A stretch of 64,000 bases of DNA. It comes from Cyathus striatus (Eukaryota > Basidiomycota > Agaricomycetes > Agaricales > Nidulariaceae). Where the stretch lies: the NCBI GenBank assembly GCA_025738555.1, contig JAOVFP010000024.1:620001-684000 (forward strand). The letters run 5' to 3'. The notes under the pieces were generated by a model, which was not told the origin of the DNA, made no database searches, and saw only the letters and a program-made list of their open reading frames with translations. This document shows, piece after piece, positions 52,318 through 63,942 of this stretch. How positions within the stretch are numbered: the stretch's first letter is position 1; every line of letters starts with the position of its first letter. Made by a program: the position numbers and the translations under genes.

Positions 52318-54967
52318 TTATTTTCCTTTGCGTTTCCCTTTCTTGCCCATCGCAACCGAATCCCCTTTCTTCGCTCTGATACCTTCCCGACTGCCTCCTC
52401 TTTGACCCAGATCAGTTTCAAATGTTACTTTTCGCGTCGACTTCTTGCTTTTCGCTTTTTGAGCACGTTTTAACGACGAGGGACGTGGTTCTGGGAGTCC
52501 AATTTTCGTCGGTCGAGACGTCTTTTTAGCGGAACGGATGGCTGCATTAATAGATTTATCAGCTCCCATTTCTTTATCTTCTTCCATAGCCAACTTTCGC
52601 CGTTTTACACGTCGCGAGAGCCCTGCAAATTTATCGCGTTTTGGCTAAGTGGAAATGATTAGTAAGTAGATCAATGCGTTTAAAGTGATTCTCGTTTACC
52701 TTGCTTTCGTCACTCTGTTTTCGTTTAAGCTTTACGGTGGTAGAATTACCAGACTCGTGTTGCTGCTTGCTAATTGCTAAAAACATTTTAGTTGTTGTTC
52801 ATAGTAGGATTTACAGTTATATATATACCTTCAGTTTTGAGTTTTTCTTTCGATGTTTGGAACCATGTCCTAGCAGGTCTCGAATAAATTTCCTCCTGAT
52901 GCTCAATTATATTTTGACCCTTTTTAAGCTCCATTTCGGCTTGTCGCAGCTATAAGCATATTAGAATATGTGTACTTTAACAACTAATCAGCCATACCTG
53001 CTTCTCTTCTTTTTCTTCTTTCAATATGTCCGATATTTCATCATTCATGCCATCGAGCTTTTCCGACCATTTCTGAACAATCTCGGTGGGAACGATGCGG
53101 TGTCGAATCTGGTCTTCACCTGCGCCATGTTTAATAGCCGCTTTCAACAGTTTTCGGTCGGCTTCGCCAATTAGAGTAACAGATCTTCAATTTAATTGTT
53201 AGATACCTTCTCAATACTCACCGGAATTACTTACCGTCCTTTATTGCCGGCTCGGGCTGTTCTGCCTACGCGGTGAAGATACTGAGCCAGTTGATTAGGC
53301 ATATCATAGTTGATGACTGTCTCAACGCCTTTGATATCTAATCCGCGAGATGCCAAATCTGTCGCCATTAAGAAATCGACGACACCATCTCTGAAATGTT
53401 GTAGAGACCTAAGACGCTAACGAAAATGCTATATAAGTCACGTGATACTCCAAGTTCAAAACTCTGGCACACCTGCTCCTGTGTCAAGTCACCATGGAGT
53501 TCTTCACACTTCATGTCTAACAGGCTGAAAACGATTCGCATTTGGTGAGCAAGTTTTTTGCTTCGGAAGAACACGATAACTTTATTTCTAAATGTCCTCT
53601 TGCACAACGAAACTAACAAAGCGGGGCGCTCTGACTCCTTTCCAGCTCGGACCCGTACAAACTCTTGAATCAGGCTACGTGCCGTAGTCCGCTTGGGATC
53701 GACAAAGAGCCGTACAGGTTTATCGAGTGACATTTTGACTAGTTCATCTACAGAGTCAGTCATCGTCGCAGAGAAAAGCATAGTCTGGCGGGAAGTTGGA
53801 CAAGAGTTGATAATCTCTTGAAGTTCGTCAGCGAATCCATCGGAAAGCATTCGATCTGCCTCGTCTAATACCAAAATATCGAGAGCATCAAGTGTAAATG
53901 TAGGGGAGTTGCGTATATGATCAATTAATCTTCCTGGAGTGGCAATAACAACATCCGGCCGCGTTCTGAGAGCAGATTCCTGAGTTTTCAGAGAGAGACC
54001 ACCTGAACAAGCCTATTAGTGTGTTACGCATTGTGGAATAGCGAAGGTCTTACCAACTACAAGGCAAAACCGAATATCTGTATGCGCAGAAAGCTTCGAA
54101 CCAACATCAAAACATTGGACAGCTAATTCTCTGGTTGGAACTAAAACAACGCATCTGGTAGCTGCAGCTTTTTTACCCTTTTCTCGATATAGTAACCGCT
54201 CAATCATAGGAATTGTGAATGCTGCCGTCTTTCCTGAACCAGTGACAGCGTTTCCGACGATATCTTTGCCCATAAGCGCAGCAGGAATCGTTGCGGCTTG
54301 AATCGGTGTAGGTTGTTGAAATCCAAGGTTTGTGAGCGCCTTTAAAACAGGACGCGAAAGATTCATCGTAAGGAAAGAATCGTGCGTTTCAATGATGCCG
54401 CTATCATCAAAGAAAGCAGCTTTTCGGTCCTTATCCGCCTGAGTTTCAGTATCAGACATATCCGAGGAGTCATCATTGTCTGTAAAGTTATCAAGGTTTG
54501 TTTCTTCGCCGCCTTCCGAATCTTCTTCCTCACTCGAGGAGCCAAGCGGATCCTCTTCATCGTCCGACTCTTTGACTCCAGCAAATTCGCTCTCATCACC
54601 ACTTGAGTGCTTATTTTCAGCTTCGTCGGTACCATCCTCAACATCCGTGTCGTCAAGTTTTCGTTTAAGGCCTAACCGTCTCCGCGCAATGATGTCGTCA
54701 ACAGAAATAGGAATCTAGGAAACAGTTAGTATGAACGTTAATAGTTTGGTTGAAGAAGCGAACTGATTTGCTGCCTGTCTTCACTAAATCATCTAGTTGA
54801 ATGTCGGTTGTAGCGTATTGCGCATATGGATCACCGGATATGTCAAAAACAAATTCGGGATCCAGTCGTATGTCGTCTGTGTCTTTCTTGCAGGGCTTTT
54901 GATCGAAGGCTGGGATTTCCTGGACTTCCTCAGTATCCGAATCTAAAGTCATAACATAGTCACCCAT
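52318..54967 (-). CDS. DRS1: DEAD-box RNA helicase Drs1 (DDX27)
   Basis: Drs1 is a nucleolar helicase for 60S ribosome assembly. The N-terminus [18 protein letters not shown] and long acidic stretches ([20 protein letters not shown]) precede [20 protein letters not shown] (Q-motif region). Helicase motifs follow: [11 protein letters not shown] (I), VPTRELA (Ia), ATPGRL (Ib), VLDEADRML (II), LFSATM (III), [13 protein letters not shown] (IV), [11 protein letters not shown] (V) and [12 protein letters not shown] (VI). The C-terminus has the Drs1-type [17 protein letters not shown], then [20 protein letters not shown] and a Lys-rich nucleolar-type tail ending KKGKRKGK. Seven or so exons have short introns. 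The ATG at 54967 is the first in frame. Confidence 0.93.
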
Positions 54968-55291
54968 TTTAGTTAGGGGCAACAAACAATAGACAGGATT
55001 TGTTAGGAAAGGGGAAGAGAACGAAACAGCGTCGCTCAAAGTTCAAACGATAAGTTAAAGTGCGAAAATAGTTTCACGTGACTATCTCATCCAAACACCT
55101 TCGCAGGCTTCAATAAATTTAAAAGCCTTAGCCAAATAGAACAAAATATCGAAGACGCGTCTGTGGCCTGGTTCAGTTGTACTTCCTCTACATATCTTGT
55201 TTTAGAAACTTGCCCACTAACGGCTTTCTTCTACTATCTTTTGTTAAATTAAGTTTGACTGTTTTCTGTGCCCTCTTTGGTTAGACTTGAA
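54968..55291. promoter_or_regulatory. Bidirectional promoter, DRS1 / APC4
   Basis: About 320 A/T-rich bases between divergent start codons. A GTTTCACGTGAC sequence containing an E-box-like CACGTG lies at about 55070-55081. Confidence 0.55.
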
Positions 55292-58200
55292 ATGGGCTCC
55301 ACGGCGTTCACGCCCCTTCAACTTGTGCATCTGTCGTCTCCCGGGCGATTACTGCCATCTTCTTGCTGTCCGGACAAAGACCTTTTTGTTATACTATCTC
55401 GACTTGGCGGAGTTGACAGAATCAGCTTATGGAATTCAACGTCTGGTGCTAGAATATGGGAGATCGATTTAGGAGACGAAGACAACAACTCCTACGTCGC
55501 AGGACTGGCGTGGAGTCCAGACAGTAAGTCATTTGATTTTCCAGATTTTTTTTTACAGTAAAAAAGACGCGTTCTCAACAGATCAAACTATTGCATTGGT
55601 TCATGAACCACCAATGTTGTCATTCCTTTCTATCCAGGACGGGCATCGTCAGATGGTTTTACCCCTTAATACTGTTCCCACAACCAAGAATGATGTGTGC
55701 GCTATGAAGGGAGTATGGTGGTTTTCCGATGAAACAAAGATTACTGGATCCACTTCAATTCCTGATATATTTCGGCGCGGTGAAATGATTGTGTGTGTGG
55801 CAACTTATTTTACTTGTTCTCCACTCTGATACCAACCACTTCGAGACTGGCACTGCACTCCCCACATTGAAATACCTTCCGTTTTTAGATGGCCTACGAG
55901 AGGATTCAGAAAAGACAACGTTTGTTTAGGATACTCCAGGTAATATATGCATGAATCTGATGTATAACGCACAGCGCTACAGATCTCTTTGCATTTCAGG
56001 GCTCCAATGTGCGTTCTACTCAAAAGTCTCTCCCTCCCGAAGTCATCGGCGAATGGCCTACGCTTATGGTCGACTCCACCGTAGCCTCCATAGGTTCCTC
56101 TAGCCACAAATCTTCTACTAGTGGTGGAGGATCCAAGAACGAAGTTGAAACCTCCAACTCAAATAGCATTTTGCTAGTCAGTGACAATCTTGGTCATATA
56201 TATTACTTCCTCGATGGATGCTTCCCTCTTGGTATTGTTTCCTTAGGCTCGCAGTCGTCACTTACGTCCGCAATTAAACATCCTGGACAACCGGAATTCC
56301 TGGTACACCTCTACAGTACTGTAGGTGAATACAATGCGACAAATTTTTGGCCAGTAGCCATTAAAATGCCATTGGTTGGCGATCGGAAGGCACGGGATTT
56401 AGCATTGCTTTCTTCAGTGGCACGGGAGCTTGTCTGGTATACGATGCGTGTCGTTAAAGAGATGCGGGCGGCATGGTTTGGTTCGGAAACAAATGGAGGT
56501 GCACGGGAATTAGGCCCTAAATGGATCCGTGCGTTAGAAACGAAACAGATGGAGCAGTTTGGGCGTATGTCTCATTAGTTATGTTTTACAGCTAACCAAC
56601 AGTTAACTCATTGCTTAGAGGAGGAACCGAGTCCTATACTTGATCTAACCTGCTTGTTGCTTACCGGAAGAGCATCAGAATCACTAGTTGATTTTCTTGG
56701 AAGTGGCGAACTTATGAGTGAAAGAGTGATTTCAGCTTAAAGACACTCCTTTCTAACTCTAACTGCTTATCTATTTTTAAACGCAGGGAATCCAAAAATG
56801 GGAATCAACTATGACTGAAGCCCTGACAAAGCTTCGGGATTATTCAGAAAAGCGCGTTTCACCAGCATGTCAAAGATTACATCTTGTTCTGGAGGAGCTT
56901 CGGGGGTGGGCATTACTGTAAGTTCTATTGGTGCAGGGTACCTGGTCACACATCTGACTGTAGAAGACCACAGCAGTATCGCGAATTTGAGCTTTCTCGT
57001 CATGAGCTCGACACTTGCCTTGATTTTACAAGTAAGGCTATCATTATTGCGAGTTGGCTAGCTTCTGTTGCTCGCCGCGAGCTGTCTCGCTTTAGAGAAT
57101 TTATATCCTGGTTGCGGTTTGGTATTTTATCCCCATCGAATATTTCGACCACACCCTTTCTAATTTTTTTTCATTCTTAGAAAGCAGCGTGGTAAATGCT
57201 GCAAATGACAACGCCACACCGCGCTACGATATCTTAGAAGTCAACAACTACTTTATGTCCGGCCTGGTTGTTAGCTCGATTGATAAATGGTTCATGGGAC
57301 CTGTACCACAATTTCGCAGTTGTGATTTGGGTATTCCTGGTGAAGATGCACTCAAGCTTGCATCTGTTATTGATCAAGCACACAGCATGTTGAATGATCC
57401 CGCTACGACAGCTTCGCAGACGGTACAAACGGTACTCTTTTCTTCCTTTTCATTAGGACCCTTGACGCATTTCTGATCGGACTCCTGTAAGAATATCACG
57501 CCCAAGGATCTCAGCCATCTCGATAGGAACCTCGATGCATTAGTTCAAGAATTGGCAATAAGATGTCAGCAAGTGTTTATCCGCGCAGCGGGTGCTGCCT
57601 GCCGTTCAGCTACAGCCTCGCCATTGCATGATTCTTCAGGCCAGATGCAAGTTATGGGGTATTCATCTCAGTCGGAAATCTGTTTACTTATCCGAGAACG
57701 AACGATCATCAACGAGGTGAGAGCCCGATAAACTCTAAGCAATATGAGACTGAAAGTCCTAGAGAGGAGAAGTTAGACAGTTCCTGGTATACATCCCCAC
57801 GGAAGAAAGCGGAAATCTACGTGAGTTTTAGACTGCTGGTAATTGTCCTCGTCTCTTAACTATTCCTCATCGAATAGTCGGCGTTGCAAAATTAAGCTAT
57901 ACAACCGAAGCTTCGGGAAGTCCATTCGCCGTTAGCATCGCGCTTCTCGAATGCTATCTCCCGGAAGAAGAGCAAGAAGAAACTGTACACGATCTTGAGC
58001 TCTTAGAAGCCGAATTTCTCGACGATGAATGTGTCGTAATTATTTACCGGCTTCGTGGTAATGACTGTGAGGCATAGGTCTTCCAGTATGTTTCTTCTGA
58101 CATGTCCTGAGTTACTAATACCACAGATGCGACAACATACATAGCAATTCTTGATTACTCCAATGATTTGGAATATCACACGATATTGAGCGATATATAT

Positions 58201-58524
58201 GAAAATGTGCATGTCCGCGAAGATTTGATGCAGGAGGCGTTGAAGCATTGGAAAGAAGGAAAGGTAGGGGATTCAATATCATCGCTTTGTTGCCGATAAT
58301 GAGCTCAATTTGAACCGCTTTCACGGCAGCTCTGCTCGGCGCGACTTCCGATTAAGCGACGACGCGCATTGCGCGGCTGTAGAGATGGTCCCGTATATCT
58401 AGCAGTGAATGGGAAACTCGGACGTAGAGTCGCATGCGTTCTTGACAATGGCGGCACAACTGTGGAGATTTTTGATTTAGAAGAAGACGGGGAGGACGTA
58501 GTCATGGATGAGGACAGCCAATGA
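55292..58524 (+). CDS. APC4: Anaphase-promoting complex subunit 4 (Apc4)
   Basis: Apc4 is a platform subunit of the APC/C ubiquitin ligase. The N-terminal beta-propeller starts MGSTAFTPLQLVHLSSPGRL, then LFVILSRLGGVDRISLWNST and YVAGLAWSPD (typical Apc4 repeat 1), then TIALVHEPPMLSFLSIQDG. The long helical domain is seen in EALTKLRDYSEKRVSPACQR, LHLVLEELRGWA, REFELSRHELDTCLDFTSKA, IIIASWLASVARRELSRFRE and FISWLRFESSVVN. The protein ends in an acidic tail (EEDGEDVVMDEDSQ). There are many exons. Boundaries between 56570 and 57850 are approximate. The start ATG at 55292 (TTGAAATGGGC) gives the family N-terminus. Confidence 0.83.
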
Positions 58525-59184
58525 ACCAGTATGGGGCCTCGTGTGAAGGCATGATGCTCTGCTGAAACAGACTTGCGTGCACAGGGGCGAGTGTCGGGAG
58601 AGCAGAGAAATGGGAGCCGGACATGAGAGCATGTCTTCTAGCTGAATATGGAGTGGGGTGTAGCGGACATTGCGGTGAGAATACGAACCGTGAACGCCGC
58701 GAGGCATCGACAGAATCTTGGACGAAAATGATTTGATTGAGTTGGAATGCACTTGCGGTTGTCATCCTGAGGCGAAGGAGTATTAACCGGAGTTGACCGA
58801 GAGGGAGATGTGGCGGGAAGAAGAATATTGTTGTGGTTACTGCGGTAGCAGCGGAATAGGATTGATATTGGGGAGAATATAAGTAGGCATATTTGGATGA
58901 ATATTGGATGTCCGTGGGGAGTTGAATGGAGATAAGTTGCATAGGAAAAGGCGTTGGTTTCCTTTCAGGCCCAAGCTAATCTTCGAGAAAGTCTGCCGTC
59001 AGTGTGACCGCCGCACCCCCGTCAAACCAAACTTAAATTGGGTCCACATCGGCTACCAGCGCAAGTTTAAGGGCCGCGGACCCTTTCCTCGTGTCCGACC
59101 TGATTCGAGTTCTTTTTTCCATGGCATTTTAAATCAGCTCTCCGTCGAGAGTGTTCCATCCGCACTCAACACGTCCCGTTATCA
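58525..59184. other. Spacer: APC4 3' flank and bZIP promoter
   Basis: About 660 bases between two rightward genes. A 146-codon minus-strand frame (58502-58942) begins with ATG but has no recognisable similarity and overlaps the end of APC4. I read it as chance. The right end (58970-59180) is the bZIP leader. Confidence 0.5.
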
Positions 59185-60741
59185 ATGCCAAAATCCCCTT
59201 CATCCTCTCCATCCAATCCCAGCACACACCCAAAGCACCCGCCCGCTGACGATCCTTCGACGCGTATGTCCGACGTCGCGCTTAGGAAGAAGAAGAATGC
59301 AGATGCACAGGCTGCTTTCAGAGCCCGGCGTGCAAATTACATTGCAACGCTCGAGGAAACAGGTTCGTCACAAGCTTTGCCTTTCTCTTTTGTTAAGCCC
59401 AATTACTTTCTCTCAGTGACAAGCCTCGAGTCCGTCGTTCTCCAGCTGCAGGACTCTTGTCGTGAGGCCAGGAACGAGTCCCAGGAATTACGGCAGGAGA
59501 ACGCTCGTCTGCGACATGAATATCGAGAACGTGAAAAAGTCTGGAAAGCTCTCTGGCAAGCAAGAAAGACTGGCCAAGGTCTGGAGTCTGACGATCTGCC
59601 ATCCTTTCCCCAAAACTTCTCGGTGTCCCAGCTTCCTGGCTCCGCCGGTCATGGAGGACCTAGTCCTCTATCCCAGTTTTCAAATGATAATCTTACTTAC
59701 CGAAGTGGGGAGGACTCCCCTGCTTGTCAAGTCCCGTATAATTCTGCATCTGTTACCTATCCCAGTCATTCACCCTCATTACCTTATTCTTCTCCAGATA
59801 CCAATGTCCCTGGCGACTTGCCTTCTCATTCAATCAACCAGCGGCTGACAAAGTTCAACGCCTATCCATATGGTGTACATTCCTCAACTCGAGATTCACG
59901 ATGGCAGGCACAACCACTAACTCAGACAGCATCGTCTAGCGGTGATTCTGCAACGATGGCGAGTAACCAGTCCTCACATTCTCCTGGATATGTGGAGTCC
60001 CCAACGTTGACATCGTCTGAGATGCCATATGTTGCACGATTTTCGGCAGATGATGCAAAACTTGGAGTGGCAACACTGGATTCTGCACCTTATGTCTTCC
60101 CTAGTAGCCTTCCTCACAGTCGGTCTATGTCGCCAACTAATTCCAATCATGGATCTTCATCTTCGACATCTCTGACGTCATTTCCTTTCACCTTTGGTGA
60201 AAATTCTGCTCCCATTGGTCAAGACCGCACTGACTTTGACTATCGACGACATTCTCTCCAGCACAGCACCGACATGACCCTTCACGGAGGAACAGCTGAT
60301 GTATCTGTGACTCCTTCCGCTGACGCCACGCGTTATCGTATTGGTATACAGAGAGCTGAACAAGGTCATGACGGTTCTCAACCGTCCGCTGTTCCCATTT
60401 CTGGCAGCGATAATGGATCTCAGCATGAACGCGGGAGCAGTGACGGTGATGGAGGCAACGAATTATATTCCCGTATAGGAGCACGAAAAGACGCGGTTCC
60501 TTCCCATTCATCACGCTCGCCATCACCTAGTGCACCGGCTATTTCTTGTACTGTCGCTGTTATCAAAGCACATGCTTTCGGGGCACTTAGACGTACCCGT
60601 GCACGATCAAAACGATCATCAGAAGGAGCAGCTAAAGTGGCCATGGACGTCCTTGAATCAAGGGGGATAGGGACAGGTGTAGTAGCAGGTTCGAAGCGGC
60701 CGCGCCTTCAAGAAGATGATCTTGAATTGGAAGAAACATAA
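59185..60741 (+). CDS. bZIP transcription factor
   Basis: The basic region lies at about residues 28-55. DVALRKKKNADAQAAFRARR provides the NxxAxxxFRxRR type of DNA contact. An intron (59362-59417, GTTCGT to CTCAG) interrupts between IATLEET and VTSLESVVLQLQDSCREARN. The leucine zipper continues through ELRQENARLRHEYREREKVW. The remaining 380 residues are Ser-rich and disordered, with a late conserved-looking block PAISCTVAVIKAHAFGALRR. The end is RPRLQEDDLELEET. AAFRARR is unusual, since most Jun/Gcn4-type factors have AARRSR or AAxRCR at that place. It fits a fungal-specific subclass. Targets are unknown. Confidence 0.85.
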   Translation: MPKSPSSSPSNPSTHPKHPPADDPSTRMSDVALRKKKNADAQAAFRARRANYIATLEETGSSQALPFSFVKPNYFLSVTSLESVVLQLQDSCREARNESQELRQENARLRHEYREREKVWKALWQARKTGQGLESDDLPSFPQNFSVSQLPGSAGHGGPSPLSQFSNDNLTYRSGEDSPACQVPYNSASVTYPSHSPSLPYSSPDTNVPGDLPSHSINQRLTKFNAYPYGVHSSTRDSRWQAQPLTQTASSSGDSATMASNQSSHSPGYVESPTLTSSEMPYVARFSADDAKLGVATLDSAPYVFPSSLPHSRSMSPTNSNHGSSSSTSLTSFPFTFGENSAPIGQDRTDFDYRRHSLQHSTDMTLHGGTADVSVTPSADATRYRIGIQRAEQGHDGSQPSAVPISGSDNGSQHERGSSDGDGGNELYSRIGARKDAVPSHSSRSPSPSAPAISCTVAVIKAHAFGALRRTRARSKRSSEGAAKVAMDVLESRGIGTGVVAGSKRPRLQEDDLELEET

Positions 60742-61756
60742 TTGTGATTGCTTAACTAACGTCGTAACGACATTTAGACCGAGGGAAGCTTGTATTTAAG
60801 TATAGGGACGCAGTCTCAACATCTTTTTTGGAAGAACATATAGACAATGAATTTAATGATGCTACGTCTGTCTTATACTTGTATTTTCAAATTTGTATTT
60901 AGCTGTACAATAGTCATTTGCTACCAAGCATTTAATACAGTATATTGTAAATAACTCACCAGTCAAGCTGTACTTGTACATACCCAAAGCAAAAGAACAT
61001 ATTAGTAGTGATTCCGGTTTAAGCGCCGTGGCCCGCTGTATGACAAGTATGCAAGCAAGAACAAGGAAATGTTGAGGAAATGCGCAAATATGAATAAAAT
61101 TTTCCTCGCCTAGATGAAACAAAGAAGTTCGTTCTGAGGGAAATGACCCTGGGGCCTGCTTGCCAACGCCAAAGGGGCATGTGCGAACTTTGTTTAAATT
61201 TCGTAAACTCGTGTTAGGGACTGCGGGCAACTGGCGGGCACGGGGACCTTTGTTGGCAACCGTCAAGTTAGTATTACTTGATTTAACCTTTATAAGTTAC
61301 TTACCTGCGACGAACTTCCCAAAAACCAAGACTTGCCTGCCTGACTTAATCTCTACAATTTTGAATACACATGTGCTAAGTACCTCAGGGAGCTACTTGC
61401 CTTTTAGCAACGGGAAGTTAGAGACTTATAAAGCATAATAGATATATTGCGTCTAAGGAAATAAAATCATTAAAAGACTATTTCGTTGGATGTGGCGCAC
61501 ACATTCTGTTCAGTGAGCGTTCTCCGTTGAATGCATGGGTTCTCGTCGGATCGGTTACCGAATACACAGCTAGTCGTTGTCTGGTGTATTAGGCAGAAAA
61601 TCAACGTGTTAGTTTTTCACAAAAAAAACTGACAACTGCGGGTCCGGAAAAATGGAACTCGGCGGAAGACCGTTTGTGCGGGACAATAGAGTGGTATATT
61701 GGTCCTCATCCTTGGAATGCGAAGGAGGCATGATGGTAATATACATATGCAGAAAC
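60742..61756. other. Intergenic, about 1 kb, no gene recognised
   Basis: This holds the bZIP 3' flank on the left and the 3' flank of the leftward SVIP-like gene on the right. A few open frames (for example 61160-61438) show no similarity I recognise and no splice-consistent extension. I see no tRNA or repeat structure. Confidence 0.5.
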
Positions 61757-62153
61757 TCAATCCCACTGGTAAATTATAGAGTTACATGTCGAGTTAAGTC
61801 AGTCAACCAAGGAGACATACCACTAGACGCTCTTCTTGACGCGATTCGGGAGTAACTCTAGCGCTCTGTTTGGCGACCTGAGCAGCAAGACGACCTTGGT
61901 TGGGATTAGTGGAGTTTGTTCCTCTCGTCTGTTCCTAAAAGAAAGCGCATAGATGAAGGTAGGAAGCAAATGCCCAGGACCAGCATCTGCTACTTACCTG
62001 CTTCAATCTTCTCTCAGCAGCCTCGGCGGCTGCTGCTCGAGGATCTGGACGAGAGGTAGCGGGATTTGGCCTGGAATCCCCGCTATTCTGTGCGGAGCCT
62101 AATACAGTATGGCCTCCACTGTGCGCCGAAGACTTTGAGCAAAGAGAACCCAT
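61757..62153 (-). CDS. Small SVIP-like p97/Cdc48-interacting protein
   Basis: Three exons encode about 92 residues. The N-terminus MGSLCSKSS has Gly2 and Cys5, fitting N-myristoylation and palmitoylation. Residues 39-49, RAAAAEAAERR, match the p97-binding VIM consensus R-x5-A-A-x2-R exactly. The second exon reads EQTRGTNSTNPNQGRLAAQV, then AKQSARVTPESRQEERLV. The last exon adds only WD before TGA. Human SVIP has the same plan: acylated N-terminus, then a VIM helix, then a short tail. This suggests a membrane-anchored adaptor or inhibitor of Cdc48 in ER-associated degradation. Homology beyond the motif is inferred. Introns are GTAAGT to CTTTTAG and GTATGT to TTACCAG. The gene is very small and easily missed. 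Confidence 0.72.
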
Positions 62154-62395
62154 GAGCGTCAGAAACAACACGTCGGCAAGCTGAATTCTCTTCAGATAAG
62201 TCACGGTTATCATACATACAGTTCTAATTCCGCAGTCAGTTCAATGGCGCCAATATCAATTCAATGACTATTCAATATTCAATGCCAATAAAAGTTCATT
62301 CCATTAAGTATATCTTAAATAAGTACTAGCAACTTGCCCTCCAATATAAAATATATACTAGGTCGCGAAAGGCAGTCAACTGTACTTAACGACAA

Positions 62396-63157
62396 GTATT
62401 TTCGACTGCGATATATTCTTCCATAAGCATATCACGGTCAGCGCTCCTGCCGAAACGTGAAATGCCAAGTTCTGCAGGTTCTCGGCGAGGTATCCATGCC
62501 TGTGAGTTGGGGTCAGCAGTTGAAGTCGAATTACTATTTTGAACCATTCATACTTGCCACCAGTTCCTACCAGTGTTCCAGGGCATCTCAGATCCCAGAC
62601 CTGCTTTCAGTATTCGAATTCTGACACCAGCACAGAGAAGTAGTCCAACGACTGTCAGCAGAAACAAAGTGACGATAAGTTGGTCCCTCGGCGAGTCTCT
62701 CTCTGTCATATCATAATTACATTTCGCGGACAGAAGACAACAAAACACGCACGAAAACAGCGCGCCTCCACATCCCCTTCCTTCCCTGTGGCAGTATCTG
62801 GGTTGGTATCACCGAGGGATGCGCCGGCGCATATAGGTAAATTTTGGTTGAGACACCACTGTTTAGTACAAGACAGACATGGTTGTGAGGGATTGTCTGG
62901 ATTATCCAAGTGTAGTATAGAGTAATTGGATTGGAAACATATACCTAAGAAGATAAAGGCAGTGTTGTAAATGTAAAGGAAGGGAGACATACATTTACAG
63001 AAGTTGGTAGCTTCCCACTTGTTCAAACTAGCATTGGCTGAAGTCTGATGAGATTTAGAACAACGAGAAGCAGATTAAAGGACCAGCCACTGACAGAGAG
63101 GATCGATAGCAAAGCAAGCAGCAAGGGAAGCGACAGATAGGACAGAGTGAGCAACAT
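62396..63157 (-). CDS. Cys-rich type I membrane protein, conserved fungal type, function unknown
   Basis: Five exons. The first, MLLTLSYLSLPLLLALLSIL, is a signal peptide. The luminal part reads TSANASLNKWEATNFCK, then CICFQSNYSILHLDNPDNP, then SQPCLSCTKQWCLNQNLPIC, with seven to eight cysteines in a compact pattern. TGKEGDVEARCF follows. After a GTGCGT intron a membrane helix appears (QLIVTLFLLTVVGLLLCAGV), then a short cytosolic tail (WWQAWIPRREPAELGISRFG) ending VENTCR. Spacing of the cysteines (FCKCxC, CLxCTxxWC) suggests disulfide pairs or a small EGF-like fold. I do not know a named family. The frame holds across all four introns, which supports a real gene. Confidence 0.68.
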
Positions 63158-63327
63158 TTTGAATATTGAATGCTGAACGTTGCAACGTTGAACGTTCAGG
63201 AGCGGTCAAGTAGATGTTGTGAAATAGTCACACTGGTAGTATACTATTACCGGATTTGGTCGCTGCCATCCTCCCTTTCGTTTTCTCCCCGTCTTCATTC
63301 CTCTTCATCGCCTCTCCGTCTCTGACT
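63158..63327. promoter_or_regulatory. Bidirectional promoter, Cys-rich membrane protein / ARP1
   Basis: Only 170 bases separate two divergent start codons. The left part holds the AACGTT repeats listed below and TTGAATATTGAAT. The right part is a C/T-rich ARP1 leader. Confidence 0.6.
63176..63197. promoter_or_regulatory. AACGTT triple repeat with a perfect 14-base palindrome
   Basis: AACGTTGCAACGTT (63176-63189) is a perfect palindrome. It is followed at once by GAACGTTC (63190-63197), another palindrome, so AACGTT occurs three times within 22 bases. This could be a binding site for a dimeric factor. The function is inferred. Confidence 0.4.
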
Positions 63328-63942
63328 ATGTCTGCAGAGTACGACGACGTACTAACGAACCAGCCAGTTGTCATAGACAATGTACGCATTTATTCCTGTC
63401 GTCGCCTCTCCGTCTCAGTGTCTGCTTAGGGCTCTGGAACAATTAAAGCTGGATTTGCTGGTCAAGATCATCCAAAATGCTTCTTCCCTTCTTTGTTAGT
63501 CTCATAAAACATATGTTTCTCCCCTCTCCCTATTAACAGACCCGTTCCCCCCCCCTCTCTCTTTCTCAGTGTTGGCCGCCCTAAACACGTTCGCGTCATG
63601 GCAGGTGCACTCGAGGGCGATGTCTTCATTGGTCGACGCGCCCAAGAATTCAGAGGACTACTCAAAATCAAGTATCCAATGGAACACGGCATTGTAACGG
63701 ATTGGGATGACATGGAACGAATATGGAGTTGGGTGTATGCTGAGGAGCTCGGTACTCTGAGTGAGGAGGTGTGTCGTATTCCATTTGTCCGTGTCTCTAC
63801 TTCTCATGTCCTAACAGCATCCGGTGCTACTTACTGAAGCTCCTTTAAATCCACGAAGCAATAGGGATGTTGCTGCACAAATCTTCTTTGATACCTTCAA
63901 CGTACCTGCTTTGTTCACGTCAGTGCAAGCGGTGCTATCTCT
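63328..63942 (+). CDS. ARP1: Centractin (Arp1) of dynactin, cut by window end
   Basis: Arp1 forms the short actin-like filament of dynactin that binds dynein cargo. Exons read [18 protein letters not shown], then [20 protein letters not shown] (actin phosphate-1 loop), then [40 protein letters not shown] and [20 protein letters not shown]. The last in view is [20 protein letters not shown], then [32 protein letters not shown] separates Arp1 from conventional actin. The last visible exon ends at 63942 before a GTGCGT donor, and the rest lies beyond the window. The start is the first ATG. Confidence 0.95.

Noticed and set aside
58502..58942. 146-codon minus-strand open frame starting with ATG
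   Set aside because: It overlaps the APC4 3' end, has no recognisable domain, and its composition (Ser/Pro/Tyr with no conserved block) fits a chance frame.
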